This document shows, piece after piece, positions 10,837-19,436 of a DNA stretch of 64,000 bases. Within the stretch, counting starts at the first letter, position 1. Every line of letters starts with the position of its first letter. A program made the translations under genes and the position numbers. Under the pieces are notes generated by a model that made no database searches, was not told the DNA's origin, and was given only the letters and a program-made list of their open reading frames with translations. This DNA is from Actinomycetes bacterium (GTDB lineage: Bacteria; Actinomycetota; Acidimicrobiia; Acidimicrobiales; RAAP-2). The DNA is taken from NCBI GenBank assembly GCA_021778895.1, contig JAJYBR010000004.1:62001-126000 (forward strand), in the 5' to 3' direction.

Positions 10837-12152
10837 CACTCCACGCGCACCCGCAGTTTCACCGGCGTGCTCCCCAATTCGAAGCGCTCGCGCAGCCCGC
10901 GCTCCAAGTAGCGCAGGTAGGTCGCAGGCATGCGACCCGAGGCGAACAGGGTGATCGTGGGCGGTTCGGTCGCGCCCTGAACCGCGTAGCGCACCCGGCC
11001 CGTCGGCGAGTGGTGCCGCGCTTGGAGGTCGCGGATGGCCCGGTTCAGGGCCCCCGTCGGGATGCGCTTGCCGTAGTCGGTGGCCGAGGCGCGCAGCGCC
11101 GGCAGGAGGCGGTGGACGCCGCGGCCGAGGAGCGCCGACATCGTGAGGATGGGCGCGTCGCCGAGGAAGGCCAGCCGATGCTCGAGCGTGGCCAGCGTCG
11201 TCTGGCGATCCTCGGTCGCCACGAGCTCCCACTTGTTCACGACCACCACCGCCGGGCAGCCCGCCGCAGCGATGCGCTCGGCCAGGCGCTGATCCTGCCC
11301 CGTCGCTCCGATCGTCGCGTCCACGACGAGGACGGCGAGGTCGGCCCGGTCGAGGGCCTCCAGGCTGCGCAGCACGGCGTAGGTCTCGAGGCCCGCCTCG
11401 GTGCGCGCGCGGCGCCGCATGCCCGCCGTGTCGATGATCCGGATGGGCCCCTCGTCGGTGTCGATCAGGGTGTCGATGCTGTCGCGCGTCGTTCCGGGCA
11501 GGTCGTGGACGACCGAGCGCTCCTCGCCGACCAGGCGGTTGAAGAGGGTCGACTTGCCCACGTTGGGCCGGCCCACGATGGCGACGCGCAGCGCGCCGTC
11601 GTCGTCTTCCTCGTCGTCAGCGCTCTCGCCGGCCTCCGTCTCTCCCGGCTCGTCGGCCGGCGTCAGGCGGTCGACTAAGACATCGAGCAGGTCGCCGGCA
11701 CCGCGCCCGTGGAGGGCACTCACGGCGACGGGCTCGCCCAGCCCCAGGGTCAAGAACTCCCAGATCGCGGGCTCGTGGGTCGAGGCATCGACCTTGTTCG
11801 CCACGACGATGCAGGGGCGGCCGGAGCGCCGCACCCACTGGGCGACGGCCAGGTCCTCGTCGACGGGACCCGTGGCGGCGTCCACGACCACGAGGACCAG
11901 GTCGGCCTCGGCCAGGGCGCGAGACGACTGGGACGCCACCTTGCGCTCGAGGTCGGATCCGTGCTCGACCCAGCCACCGGTGTCGATGAGGTCGAAGGCC
12001 GCGCCGGCCCAGTCGACCGGGACGACCTTGCGGTCACGGGTCACGCCGCGGTGCTCCTCGACGACGGCGATGCGCCGTCCGGCCAGCCGGTTGACGAGCG
12101 AGCTCTTGCCCACGTTGGGCCGGCCCACGACCACGATCTGGGAACGCGTCAC
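10836..12152 (-). CDS. der: Ribosome biogenesis GTPase Der (EngA)
   Basis: A double-GTPase needed for 50S subunit assembly. 438 residues. Two Era-like G domains are each opened by GRPNVGKS (residues 9-16 and again in the second half), with NKVD and NKWE as the two G4 motifs, followed by a C-terminal KH-like domain (about 350-438). An acidic linker (GESADDEEDDDG) separates the G domains. The GTG start overlaps the stop of the upstream radical-SAM gene as GTGA. Confidence 0.95.
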   Translation of the reverse strand: MTRSQIVVVGRPNVGKSSLVNRLAGRRIAVVEEHRGVTRDRKVVPVDWAGAAFDLIDTGGWVEHGSDLERKVASQSSRALAEADLVLVVVDAATGPVDEDLAVAQWVRRSGRPCIVVANKVDASTHEPAIWEFLTLGLGEPVAVSALHGRGAGDLLDVLVDRLTPADEPGETEAGESADDEEDDDGALRVAIVGRPNVGKSTLFNRLVGEERSVVHDLPGTTRDSIDTLIDTDEGPIRIIDTAGMRRRARTEAGLETYAVLRSLEALDRADLAVLVVDATIGATGQDQRLAERIAAAGCPAVVVVNKWELVATEDRQTTLATLEHRLAFLGDAPILTMSALLGRGVHRLLPALRASATDYGKRIPTGALNRAIRDLQARHHSPTGRVRYAVQGATEPPTITLFASGRMPATYLRYLERGLRERFELGSTPVKLRVRVE

Positions 12153-13510
12153 GCGCTGGCCCCCACCAGCTCGTCGAGGACTTCGCGCAGCGCCAGCCCG
12201 GTCGTGGGCACGGTGCGCACCGGCCGGGGCAGGTCCGTCGGGCTCAGCCCGTCGAGGAACCGGCCCTCCGAGAGCGTGACGTCGGGCAGCACGTAGACCC
12301 CCTCGGCGGGCTGGGACGCCAAGACGGTGGTCAGATCCTCCCCGGTCAGCAGCCCGCTCACCTTGATGTTGCCCCCGAAGTGCGTGTTGGGCACCGAGAT
12401 CACCTCGCAGTCATACCCGTGGGCCGAAAGCAGCTCGCGCAGGAGCGGGGCCGCGTACTCACCCGTCAGGATGCGCACGGGTCCCGCGGCGCTGGAGGTC
12501 GCCTCCCCGCGCGCCGCCCGGTAGCCCCAGGCCGGTGCGCCGTCGACCGACTGGAAGAAGCCACTGCCGAGGGTCGCCATCGGGCGGCGCTCGGCGAAGC
12601 TGCGCGCGAACGCCGCGAACATGCCGATGCCGTTCTCGGCCTCGTCGAGCGATTCGTAGAAGTGGGCGGGGGGCAGCGGGGCGCCGGCGATCAAATAGAA
12701 CTCGTCGCTGGCGTAGAAGACCGGCCGCCCGAGGACCTCGGTCGCCACGTCACGGTAGGTGTCGAGGAGCGAGAGGACGTCGCGGGCCTCGTCGCGCGTG
12801 TGGCTGCGCAGGTCGGGTTCGCTCGAGAATCGGCTGATCCCGAGGGGCACCAAGGCGACGCTCGCCACCCGCGGGTACTGGCTGATGATGTCTTGGAGCG
12901 TGCGCTCGAGCGCGTCGCCGTCGTTCTGGCCGGGGCACACGACGACCTGCGCGTGCACGCTCACGCCAGCCCGCAAGAGCTCGTCGAGCCAGCGCAGGCT
13001 CGTCGCGCCGCGCGGATTGCGCAGCATCTTGGCCCGCAGGTGGGGGTCGGTGGTGTGGACCGACACGTAGAGCGGCGAGAGCCGCTCGTCGATGACGCGC
13101 TCCAGGTCGAGCTCGGTGAACCGGGTGAGGGTCGTGTAGTTGCCGTAGAGGAAGGACAGGCGGTAGTCGTCGTCCTTCACGTAGAGCGACCGGCGCATGC
13201 CCTTGGGCAGCTGGTAGATGAAGCAGAAGGTGCAGTGGTTGTCGCACGTGCGGATCCGGTCGAAGACCGCCGAGTCGATCGTGAGTCCCAGCGGTTCGCC
13301 GGGACCCTTGGTCACCCGCAGGCGCCGCGCCAGGGCCGCTCCCGCGGCGCGCACCACCAGCTGGACGTCGGGGCCGTCGATCAGCTGCTGGTACTCGATG
13401 ATGTCGGTCGGGGCCCGCCCATTGACGCTGATCAGCTCGTCGCCCACGCGCGCGCCCGCAAGATCTGCTGGGGAGCCCGGAAGCAACGTGGCAATACGGG
13501 CCGTCGTCAC
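12149..13510 (-). CDS. PDZ / radical-SAM / DUF512 protein
   Basis: 453 residues. An N-terminal PDZ domain (about 5-65, GSPADLAGARVGDELISVNG) is followed by a cysteine cluster CDNHCTFCF (Cys89, 93, 96) of the divergent radical-SAM type and a C-terminal DUF512 region (about 240-450). This architecture is conserved in cyanobacteria, clostridia and actinobacteria and is often next to der or engA. It may act in ribosome maturation or an unknown modification, but its reaction is not known to me. The GTG at 13510 follows TAGGCT by 6 nt, so a leaderless mRNA is predicted. It is divergent from ispH. Confidence 0.85.
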   Translation of the reverse strand: MTTARIATLLPGSPADLAGARVGDELISVNGRAPTDIIEYQQLIDGPDVQLVVRAAGAALARRLRVTKGPGEPLGLTIDSAVFDRIRTCDNHCTFCFIYQLPKGMRRSLYVKDDDYRLSFLYGNYTTLTRFTELDLERVIDERLSPLYVSVHTTDPHLRAKMLRNPRGATSLRWLDELLRAGVSVHAQVVVCPGQNDGDALERTLQDIISQYPRVASVALVPLGISRFSSEPDLRSHTRDEARDVLSLLDTYRDVATEVLGRPVFYASDEFYLIAGAPLPPAHFYESLDEAENGIGMFAAFARSFAERRPMATLGSGFFQSVDGAPAWGYRAARGEATSSAAGPVRILTGEYAAPLLRELLSAHGYDCEVISVPNTHFGGNIKVSGLLTGEDLTTVLASQPAEGVYVLPDVTLSEGRFLDGLSPTDLPRPVRTVPTTGLALREVLDELVGASA

Positions 13511-13516
13511 CGTGAC

Positions 13517-13566
13517 AGCCTAGTGGTGAGCCCGTCGGCGAGAGTCGAGAACCCGGTCGGTAGGCT
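13517..13566. promoter_or_regulatory. Back-to-back leaderless promoters of the DUF512 gene and ispH
   Basis: TAGGCT on the minus strand (13517-13522) ends 6 nt before the GTG at 13510. TAGGCT on the plus strand (13561-13566) ends 7 nt before the GTG at 13574. The same hexamer is used for both genes. Confidence 0.6.
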
Positions 13567-13573
13567 CCAGTCC

Positions 13574-14629
13574 GTGGCTGTCGATCGCGTCCTCCTGGCC
13601 GAGCCCCGGGGCTTCTGCGCGGGGGTCGAGAAGGCCATCAAGGCCCTCGACTGGATGGTGCGCATCTTCGAGCCGCCCGTCTACTGCTACCACGAGATCG
13701 TCCACAACCGCCACGTCGTGGCGCACTTCCGGGCCCTCGGAGTGGTCTTCGTCGACGACATCGCCGCCGTCCCGGCCGGGGCCCCGGTGATGCTGAGCGC
13801 CCACGGGTCTCCCCCCTCGGTCATCGAGGCCGCGCGCCTCGACCGGCGGGTCGTCGTCGACGCGGTGTGTCCCCTCGTCACCAAGGTCCACCACGAGCTC
13901 AAGGTCCGGGCCCGCAAGGGCTACACCGTCTTGTACGTCGGCCACAACGGCCACGAGGAGGCCGTGGGCACGATGGCTGTGGCGCCCGAGTCCGTGCGGC
14001 TCCTCGAGACCGTCGAGGACGTCGGTCGCCTCCCCGACCTCGAGGGCCCGCTGGCCCTGCTCAGCCAGACGACGCTCAGCCTCGACGAGTGGCAGGACGT
14101 GCGCGCCGCCATCACCGACCGGTTCCCCGACATCTGGGTCCCCAACCGCAGCGACCTGTGCTTCGCCACGACCAATCGCCAGGCGGCCCTGCGCGAGATC
14201 GCCCACCAGGCCGACGCCGTCGTGGTCATCGGCTCGGCGAACTCGTCGAACACCGTCGCCCTGACCAAGGTCGCCGCGGCCTCGGCGCGCCGGGTGCTGC
14301 GCGTGAACGGCGCCTCCGAGCTACCCGACGACCTCGAGGGCGTCGTCGCGGTGACCGCTGGCGCATCGGCGCCCGAGTACCTCGTCGACGAGGTGATCGC
14401 CACCCTGGCGCCTCTCCACGGGGTCGACGTGGTGCGCACGACCGAAGAGGATGAGTACTTCCCTCCCCCGCCCGAGCTGCGCGAGTTGGTGCGGGCTCTG
14501 GGCGCGTTCCTCGACGCGGCCTTCGACCAGCCCGTGGGCGACGGCGACTCGGCCTCGGACCGCCACGTCACGGCCGCCGAGGTCCTCGACCCGCGGCGAC
14601 GTTCCCGGGCGCCGGACCTGGCGAACTAG
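13574..14629 (+). CDS. ispH: 4-hydroxy-3-methylbut-2-enyl diphosphate reductase
   Basis: The last enzyme of the MEP isoprenoid pathway, making IPP and DMAPP with an iron-sulfur cluster. 351 residues. The three cluster cysteines are Cys15 (GFCAGV), Cys99 (DAVCPLVTKVH) and Cys196 (DLCFATTNRQ); the HEE motif and SANSSNT substrate loop are present. It ends with a longer, charged, non-conserved tail of about 45 residues. The GTG at 13574 is chosen by the TAGGCT box 7 nt upstream and the family N terminus. A TAGACT promoter for the next gene overlaps its stop. Confidence 0.95.
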   Translation: MAVDRVLLAEPRGFCAGVEKAIKALDWMVRIFEPPVYCYHEIVHNRHVVAHFRALGVVFVDDIAAVPAGAPVMLSAHGSPPSVIEAARLDRRVVVDAVCPLVTKVHHELKVRARKGYTVLYVGHNGHEEAVGTMAVAPESVRLLETVEDVGRLPDLEGPLALLSQTTLSLDEWQDVRAAITDRFPDIWVPNRSDLCFATTNRQAALREIAHQADAVVVIGSANSSNTVALTKVAAASARRVLRVNGASELPDDLEGVVAVTAGASAPEYLVDEVIATLAPLHGVDVVRTTEEDEYFPPPPELRELVRALGAFLDAAFDQPVGDGDSASDRHVTAAEVLDPRRRSRAPDLAN

Positions 14630-14662
14630 ACTGGGCGGTCGCGCCCTCGCTGCTCGGGCGCG
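14627..14662 (+). promoter_or_regulatory. Promoter and leader hairpin of the glycosyltransferase gene
   Basis: TAGACT at 14627-14632 overlaps the ispH stop codon. It is followed by a 7-bp hairpin, CGCGCCC (14640-14646) with GGGCGCG (14656-14662), and then a GAGGAG ribosome binding site before the ATG at 14679. Confidence 0.4.
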
Positions 14663-14678
14663 CACCGAGAGGAGAGCG

Positions 14679-15476
14679 ATGGCCCACGACCTGGAATCGA
14701 GGCGGCTCGCCGGACTGCGCGACTACGTCATCGCCCAGGCGCTGGCCCGCGCGAAGAGCGAGTACCCCGACGTCGTCGCCCAGCCCATCGTCGCGGCACT
14801 GGCCGCCTACGAGGAGGAGGGCGCCATCGGCGCGGTCCTCGAGAAGATGCCCGCCACGATCGATGGCCAGCCCTACACGACCCTGGTGGTCGTCGACGGC
14901 GGCCACGACCGCACCGCCGAGATCGCCCGCTCGTTTCCCGGCGTCGTCGTCATCGAGTTCCCCTCGAACCTGGGCCACGGGGTGGCCCTGTGGGTGACCT
15001 ACCGCTGGTGCATCGAGCGCCACGTCGACTACCTGGTCACCCTGGACTCCGACGGCCAGAACGACCCGGCCGAGATCCCCAACCTGCTCGTTCCCCTGAT
15101 GCGCGACGAGGCCGACCTCGTCGTGGCCTCGCGCCGCCTCGGGGTGGACGAGACCTCGGACCGCTTCCGCAAGCTCGGCGTGCGCTTCTTCTCCACCATC
15201 ATGAACGCCATGACCGGCGCCCACCTCACCGACACCTCGACGGGCTATCGCGCGCTGCGCGTGGCCATGCTGGCCGACGTCGTCGACCGGCTGCGCCAGG
15301 AGCAGTACCAGACGGCCGAGCTGCTCATCACCTGCCTCAAGCGGGGCTGGCGGGCCGCCGAGGTGCCGACGGTCTGGCACCCCCGCCAGGCGGGCCAGAC
15401 CAAGAAGGGCGCCAACTGGCTCTTCGGCGTCCGCTACACCCGCGTGGTTTTCGGCACCTGGTGGCGCGAGCGCTAG
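14679..15476 (+). CDS. Family 2 glycosyltransferase (dolichyl-phosphate-sugar synthase-like)
   Basis: 265 residues with a GT-A fold. The nucleotide-binding strand TLVVVDGGHDRTAE replaces the usual DDGSTD, and the metal-binding DxD is in TLDSDGQNDPAE. TDTSTGYRALR and the C-terminal EVPTVWHPR match polyprenyl-phosphate mannosyl- or glucosyltransferases. No membrane helices follow the catalytic domain, so it is a soluble or peripheral enzyme. The ATG has GAGGAG upstream. The donor and acceptor sugars are not known. The stop overlaps the plsC stop on the other strand. Confidence 0.82.
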   Translation: MAHDLESRRLAGLRDYVIAQALARAKSEYPDVVAQPIVAALAAYEEEGAIGAVLEKMPATIDGQPYTTLVVVDGGHDRTAEIARSFPGVVVIEFPSNLGHGVALWVTYRWCIERHVDYLVTLDSDGQNDPAEIPNLLVPLMRDEADLVVASRRLGVDETSDRFRKLGVRFFSTIMNAMTGAHLTDTSTGYRALRVAMLADVVDRLRQEQYQTAELLITCLKRGWRAAEVPTVWHPRQAGQTKKGANWLFGVRYTRVVFGTWWRER

Positions 15477-15481
15477 CTCGC
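15466..15481. terminator. Hairpin holding both convergent stop codons
   Basis: GCGAGC-GCTA-GCTCGC: a perfect 6-bp stem whose loop holds the overlapping stops of the glycosyltransferase (TAG, 15474-15476) and of plsC (TAG on the minus strand, 15473-15475). Confidence 0.5.
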
Positions 15482-16138
15482 CGCGCGCAAGGCCGCGTCG
15501 AGCGCTGACTGGAGACCCTCGCGGAGCTGCTCGGTGGCGGCCACGATCGCCGAGCGCGGCACCCGGCCTTCCGCGCGGGGAGGTTCGATCGCCGGACCGA
15601 CGACGAGGTGGATTCGCACGGGGCGCACCAGGCGCGAGTCCGCCGGCATCGCCCGGTCGCTCCCCGCGATCCCGACCGGCACGACGCGCGCCCCGGTGCG
15701 GCTGGCGATGAACATCGCCCCGTCGAGGATCTCGCCGATGCGCGGTCCCTCGCGTCGGGTCCCCTCGGGGAACATCACGAGCGCGTGACCGCGTCGCAGG
15801 ACCTCCTCAGCCAGGCGCAGCGACTCGCGGTCGGCACCCGCGCGGTTGACCGGGAAGGCCCCCAGGTGGCGCAAGACCGTCCCGAGGACCGGCACGCCGA
15901 AGAGCTCGGCCTTGGCCATGAAGAAGACCTTGCGCGGTGAGATGAACAAGGTCAGCATGAAGTCGAGGTTCGAGCGGTGCACCGGAGCCACCAGCACCGG
16001 GCCCGTCGCGGGGATGTTGGACGTGCCCGTGACGCTCGGGCGGAACAGGACGTGGCCGAGGATCGACAGCAGCCCGGACGCGAAGCGGTAGAGCGGCGTG
16101 CGCGCCGGATTCAGGATCAGTTCGACGTTCTCAGGCAC
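15473..16138 (-). CDS. plsC: 1-acyl-sn-glycerol-3-phosphate acyltransferase
   Basis: Adds the second acyl chain in phosphatidic acid synthesis at the inner membrane face. 221 residues. The catalytic HX4D is HRSNLD (His54, Asp59), and FPEGTRR is the glycerol-phosphate binding block. The GTG at 16138 has AGGAG seven bases upstream and lies 22 bases inside the end of cmk, so translation is coupled. The cmk-plsC order is common in actinobacteria. The C terminus overlaps the convergent glycosyltransferase stop. Confidence 0.9.
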   Translation of the reverse strand: MPENVELILNPARTPLYRFASGLLSILGHVLFRPSVTGTSNIPATGPVLVAPVHRSNLDFMLTLFISPRKVFFMAKAELFGVPVLGTVLRHLGAFPVNRAGADRESLRLAEEVLRRGHALVMFPEGTRREGPRIGEILDGAMFIASRTGARVVPVGIAGSDRAMPADSRLVRPVRIHLVVGPAIEPPRAEGRVPRSAIVAATEQLREGLQSALDAALRAAS

Positions 16139-16740
16139 GACAGGATCTCCTCGACGACGGCCTCGACGCTCAGGTTGGTGGTGTCGATCACCACGGCGTC
16201 GGCCGCTTGGACCAGGGGCGACACGGTGCGGGCGTGATCGGCGGTGTCCCGGCGTCCCAGGGCCTGGGCGCTCTCGTCCTCGCGCCGCCGCGCGCGCTCG
16301 GCGAACGACGCGGTCAGGTACACCTTGAGCGCGGCGTGCGGGAAGACGACGGTCGTGATGTCGCGCCCCTCGACCACGACGCCCCGGTCCTGGGCCGCGG
16401 CCCACGCCCGCTGGCGCTCCACCATGGCGACGCGCACGGCGGGGATCGCGGAGACCGCCGACACGTTGTCGTTCACCGGATCGGAGCGGATCTCATCGTT
16501 GACGTCGCGGCCATTGATGCTCACGTGCGGCGTCGTGGCGATGACGGCGGCAGCGGCCAGTGCGACCACGGCCTCCTCGTCGACGATCGAGATGCCCTCA
16601 GCGAGGACCTCGGCCGTCACCGCACGGTACATGGCGCCGGTGTCGAGGTACGCCCATCCCAGCCTCTCGGCGAGCGTGCGGGCGACCGTCGACTTGCCCG
16701 ACCCCCCAGGGCCGTCGATGGCGATGATGTCCTGGCTCAC
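16117..16740 (-). CDS. cmk: Cytidylate kinase
   Basis: Phosphorylates CMP and dCMP. 207 residues. The Walker A loop GPGGSGKST is at 10-18, the NMP-binding region is around LDTGAMYRAVT, and EGRDITTVVFP and the LID region RREDES are present. The GTG at 16740 overlaps the aroA stop as GTGA. Part of the aroH-tyrA-aroA-cmk-plsC run. Confidence 0.95.
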   Translation of the reverse strand: MSQDIIAIDGPGGSGKSTVARTLAERLGWAYLDTGAMYRAVTAEVLAEGISIVDEEAVVALAAAAVIATTPHVSINGRDVNDEIRSDPVNDNVSAVSAIPAVRVAMVERQRAWAAAQDRGVVVEGRDITTVVFPHAALKVYLTASFAERARRREDESAQALGRRDTADHARTVSPLVQAADAVVIDTTNLSVEAVVEEILSCLRTSN

Positions 16741-18008
16741 GCGAGTGCCTCCAGCCGCTCGAAGAAGGCGGGAAAGCTGGTGCTGACGGTCTCGGCACCC
16801 TCCACGCAGGCGCCCGCACCGGCCACTCCCGCGACCGCGGCCGCCATCACCATGCGGTGGTCGAGCCCGGCGTCGAGCTCGGCGCGCGCGAAGCGGTTGC
16901 TTCCCCCGAGGCCCTCGACGTAGAGGTCGTCCCCCTCGCCCCACGCTCGTGCGCCGAGCGCGCTCGCCAGGCCGATGCAGGCGGCGAAGCGGTCCGACTC
17001 CTTCACCCGCAGCTCTCCCACGTCGCGAAAGACCGTCGTGCCCGTGGCCGCAACCGCCGCGACGGTCAGCACGGGCACCTCGTCGACCGAAGGGATTTCG
17101 CGCGCGTCGACCTCGGTCGCGCACAGCGCCGAGGACACGGCGTGCAAGGAGGCGCGGCCCTCGTGGCGCCGGAGGGTCAGCGCCGCACCCATGCGCGTGA
17201 GCACCCCGACGAAGCCGAGGCGCTCGGGCTCGTCGGCCAGGTCCGGGACCTCGAGGGCGGCGTCGGGGTGGATGCTGGCGAGCACGGCGAAGAACGCCGC
17301 CTGGGAGGGGTCGGCCGGGATCCGCCAGTCGTGGGGGCGGGGGCGCGCGGGCCACACGCGTACCCGCCGGCCGAGCCCCTGCTCCTCGACCTCGACGCGC
17401 ACGCCCGCAGCATGCAGCATCGTCTCGGTCGTCGCCCGGGTGCGCACGGCCTCGGTGACGCTGGTCGGCCCGTCGCCCGCGAGGCCGGCGAGCAGGATGG
17501 CTGACTTGACCTGGGCGCTCGGCACCGGCACGACGTAGTCGAGAGCGGTGAGCACGTCGCGGCCGAGGACGGTCAGGGGGGCGGTGCAGCGCTCCCCCGT
17601 GCCCTCGAGCTGCGCGCCCATCGCGCGCAGCGGCACGGCGACCCGGTCCATCGGCCGGCGCGAGAGGGACGGGTCACCGACGAGCCGGTGCGTGCCGGCA
17701 ATGGTCGAAGCGAGCCCCGCGACCAGGCGCATCGTCGTGCCCGAGTTCCCGCACTCCAGGGCCGCGGCCGCGGGGGCGAGGCCCGCCGTCCCGTCGATGA
17801 CGGTCGTCGCACCCTCACGCTCGACGCTCGCGCCGAGCGCCTGGGCGATGGCGAGGGTCCGGGCGACGTCGTCTCCGAGCGAGAGCCGCTCGATGCGGCT
17901 CGGTCCCTCGCCCAAGGCTCCGAGCAGCACCGCCCGGTGCGATGCGCTCTTGTCTCCGGGCACCTCCACCGTCCCGCGCAGATGCGCCACCGGCTCGACG
18001 CAGCGCAT
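16737..18008 (-). CDS. aroA: 3-phosphoshikimate 1-carboxyvinyltransferase (EPSP synthase)
   Basis: The sixth step of the shikimate pathway. 423 residues in two similar domains. Visible blocks are PGDKSASHRA (about 18-27), LECGNSGTTMRL, the catalytic Asp in SVDEVPVL and ELRVKESDR. The phosphoenolpyruvate-site segment reads ECGNSGTTMRL with a short loop, as in class I-like enzymes. The ATG overlaps the tyrA stop by one base. Confidence 0.95.
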   Translation of the reverse strand: MRCVEPVAHLRGTVEVPGDKSASHRAVLLGALGEGPSRIERLSLGDDVARTLAIAQALGASVEREGATTVIDGTAGLAPAAAALECGNSGTTMRLVAGLASTIAGTHRLVGDPSLSRRPMDRVAVPLRAMGAQLEGTGERCTAPLTVLGRDVLTALDYVVPVPSAQVKSAILLAGLAGDGPTSVTEAVRTRATTETMLHAAGVRVEVEEQGLGRRVRVWPARPRPHDWRIPADPSQAAFFAVLASIHPDAALEVPDLADEPERLGFVGVLTRMGAALTLRRHEGRASLHAVSSALCATEVDAREIPSVDEVPVLTVAAVAATGTTVFRDVGELRVKESDRFAACIGLASALGARAWGEGDDLYVEGLGGSNRFARAELDAGLDHRMVMAAAVAGVAGAGACVEGAETVSTSFPAFFERLEALA

Positions 18009-19084
18009 CAGGAAGCCTCGCGCCCCACAGCGAACCCGCGGCGCGCCAGGTCGTCGGCCAGAAGCACCACCTGGTCGGCCTCGACCGCGAGCAGCAGCGT
18101 GCCGCGCACGCCCTCGATCCCGTGGGCGATCTCGATGTCGTAGATGTTGACGCCGAGCTCCGAGGCGGCCATCGTGATGGTGGCGAGCTCGCCGGGGCGG
18201 TCCGAGACCGGCACGCGCAGGTAGGCCAGCTGGTCGGCCCGCACGGCCCGGCCTGGCAGGTGGCGACGGGCGACGGCGGCCCGGCGCAGCGCGTCTTCGA
18301 GCCGGTCCCCGTCCCCGCGCTCGATCGTCTCGCGCAGGTCGCCCAGGCGCGCCAGGAGCGCGTCGAGGGCACCGACGACGGCGTCGCGGTTCTCGAAGAG
18401 CACGTCGGGCCAGATGCCGGGGTCCCCGGCGGCGATGCGGGTCATGTCGCGGAACCCCCCCGCGGCCAGTTGCAGCAGGACGACCTCCTCCTCGGCGACG
18501 GCGGACGCCTGGTTCATCAGGGCGCCCGCCACGAGGTGGGGAACGTGACTGGCGAGCGCGACGAGGCGGTCGTGGTCGTCGGGGGCCATGGCGATCACGT
18601 TGACGCCGAGCTCGCGCAGCACGCTGTGGACGCGGGTGTAGTGCTCGGGCGGCGTCACCGCGGTCGGAGTGAGCACCCACGTGCAGCCCGTGAACATGTC
18701 GCGGCGCGCCCCGGCCAGTCCCCGCTGCTCCGAGCCGGCCATCGGGTGGCCACCGACGAAGCGTGGATCGGCGATCGCGCCGACGATGCCGGTCTTGACG
18801 CCGGCCACGTCGGTGACGACGAGCGCCTCGCTGGCCAGGCGTCCGAGGATCTCGCGGGCGGCCCCGACGACGGAGCGCGCCGGGGTCGCGATCACCACGA
18901 GCTCGGTCTCGGGGACCGGCTCGTGCCCGGTGACGATGCCCTGGGACCGGGCGCTGTCGGCGGTCGACGCGTCGCGGTCGTCCCCCGTGACGATCCAGCC
19001 CCGCTCCCCCAGCGCCAGGGCGAGCGAGCCTCCGATCAGGCCCAGGCCGACGATGTGCGCGTGGCGGCTACTCGGGGAGGTCAT
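18008..19084 (-). CDS. tyrA: Prephenate dehydrogenase with C-terminal ACT domain
   Basis: Oxidises prephenate towards tyrosine. 358 residues. The NAD-binding motif GLGLIGGS is at 13-20, and the catalytic His lies in GGHPMAGSEQRG. The last about 70 residues (AYLRVPVSDRPGELATITM) form an ACT domain, which normally senses tyrosine. The start overlaps the end of aroH by 17 nt. With aroH and aroA it forms a prephenate and tyrosine supply module. Confidence 0.93.
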   Translation of the reverse strand: MTSPSSRHAHIVGLGLIGGSLALALGERGWIVTGDDRDASTADSARSQGIVTGHEPVPETELVVIATPARSVVGAAREILGRLASEALVVTDVAGVKTGIVGAIADPRFVGGHPMAGSEQRGLAGARRDMFTGCTWVLTPTAVTPPEHYTRVHSVLRELGVNVIAMAPDDHDRLVALASHVPHLVAGALMNQASAVAEEEVVLLQLAAGGFRDMTRIAAGDPGIWPDVLFENRDAVVGALDALLARLGDLRETIERGDGDRLEDALRRAAVARRHLPGRAVRADQLAYLRVPVSDRPGELATITMAASELGVNIYDIEIAHGIEGVRGTLLLAVEADQVVLLADDLARRGFAVGREAS

Positions 19085-19436
19085 CGCGCAGGGCCCGGGC
19101 GTCGTGCAGGTAGACGTGGTGGATCGGCACCGACGCGTCGGCGTAGACGTGCAGCAGGATCCGCACGCACCGGCGCATGGAGCCGGGCACGTCGATCTCG
19201 GACGCGCACAGCAGGGGCACGTCGCCGAAGCCGATGGTGCGCGCGGCGGTCGCCGGGAAAGCCGCGGTCAGGTCGGGCGACGTGGTGAAGATCACGCTGA
19301 CCACGTCGTCGTGGTCCAGCCGGTTGCGCTCCATCAGCTGGCTCAACAGCTCGGCGGTCACGACGCCGATCGCCTCCGCGGTGTTCTCGTCGCAGGTCGT
19401 CGCTCCCCGCACCGCCCGGAGCAGTCGTTCCCTCAT
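19068..19436 (-). CDS. aroH: Chorismate mutase, AroH class
   Basis: Converts chorismate to prephenate for tyrosine and phenylalanine. At 122 residues it has the normal length of the trimeric Bacillus-type enzyme. Active-site residues are recognisable: Arg in LRAVRGATTCDENT, and Glu and Arg in CASEIDVPGSMRRCVRIL. The ATG at 19436 overlaps the rluB stop as ATGA, which fixes the start. It feeds TyrA, which is encoded directly downstream. Confidence 0.93.
   Translation of the reverse strand: MRERLLRAVRGATTCDENTAEAIGVVTAELLSQLMERNRLDHDDVVSVIFTTSPDLTAAFPATAARTIGFGDVPLLCASEIDVPGSMRRCVRILLHVYADASVPIHHVYLHDARALRDDLPE

Noticed and set aside
12380-14629. Long frame continuing upstream of ispH across the DUF512 gene
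   Set aside because: Only the part from 13574 matches IspH; the rest is antisense shadow of a clear radical-SAM gene, and a promoter lies just before 13574.
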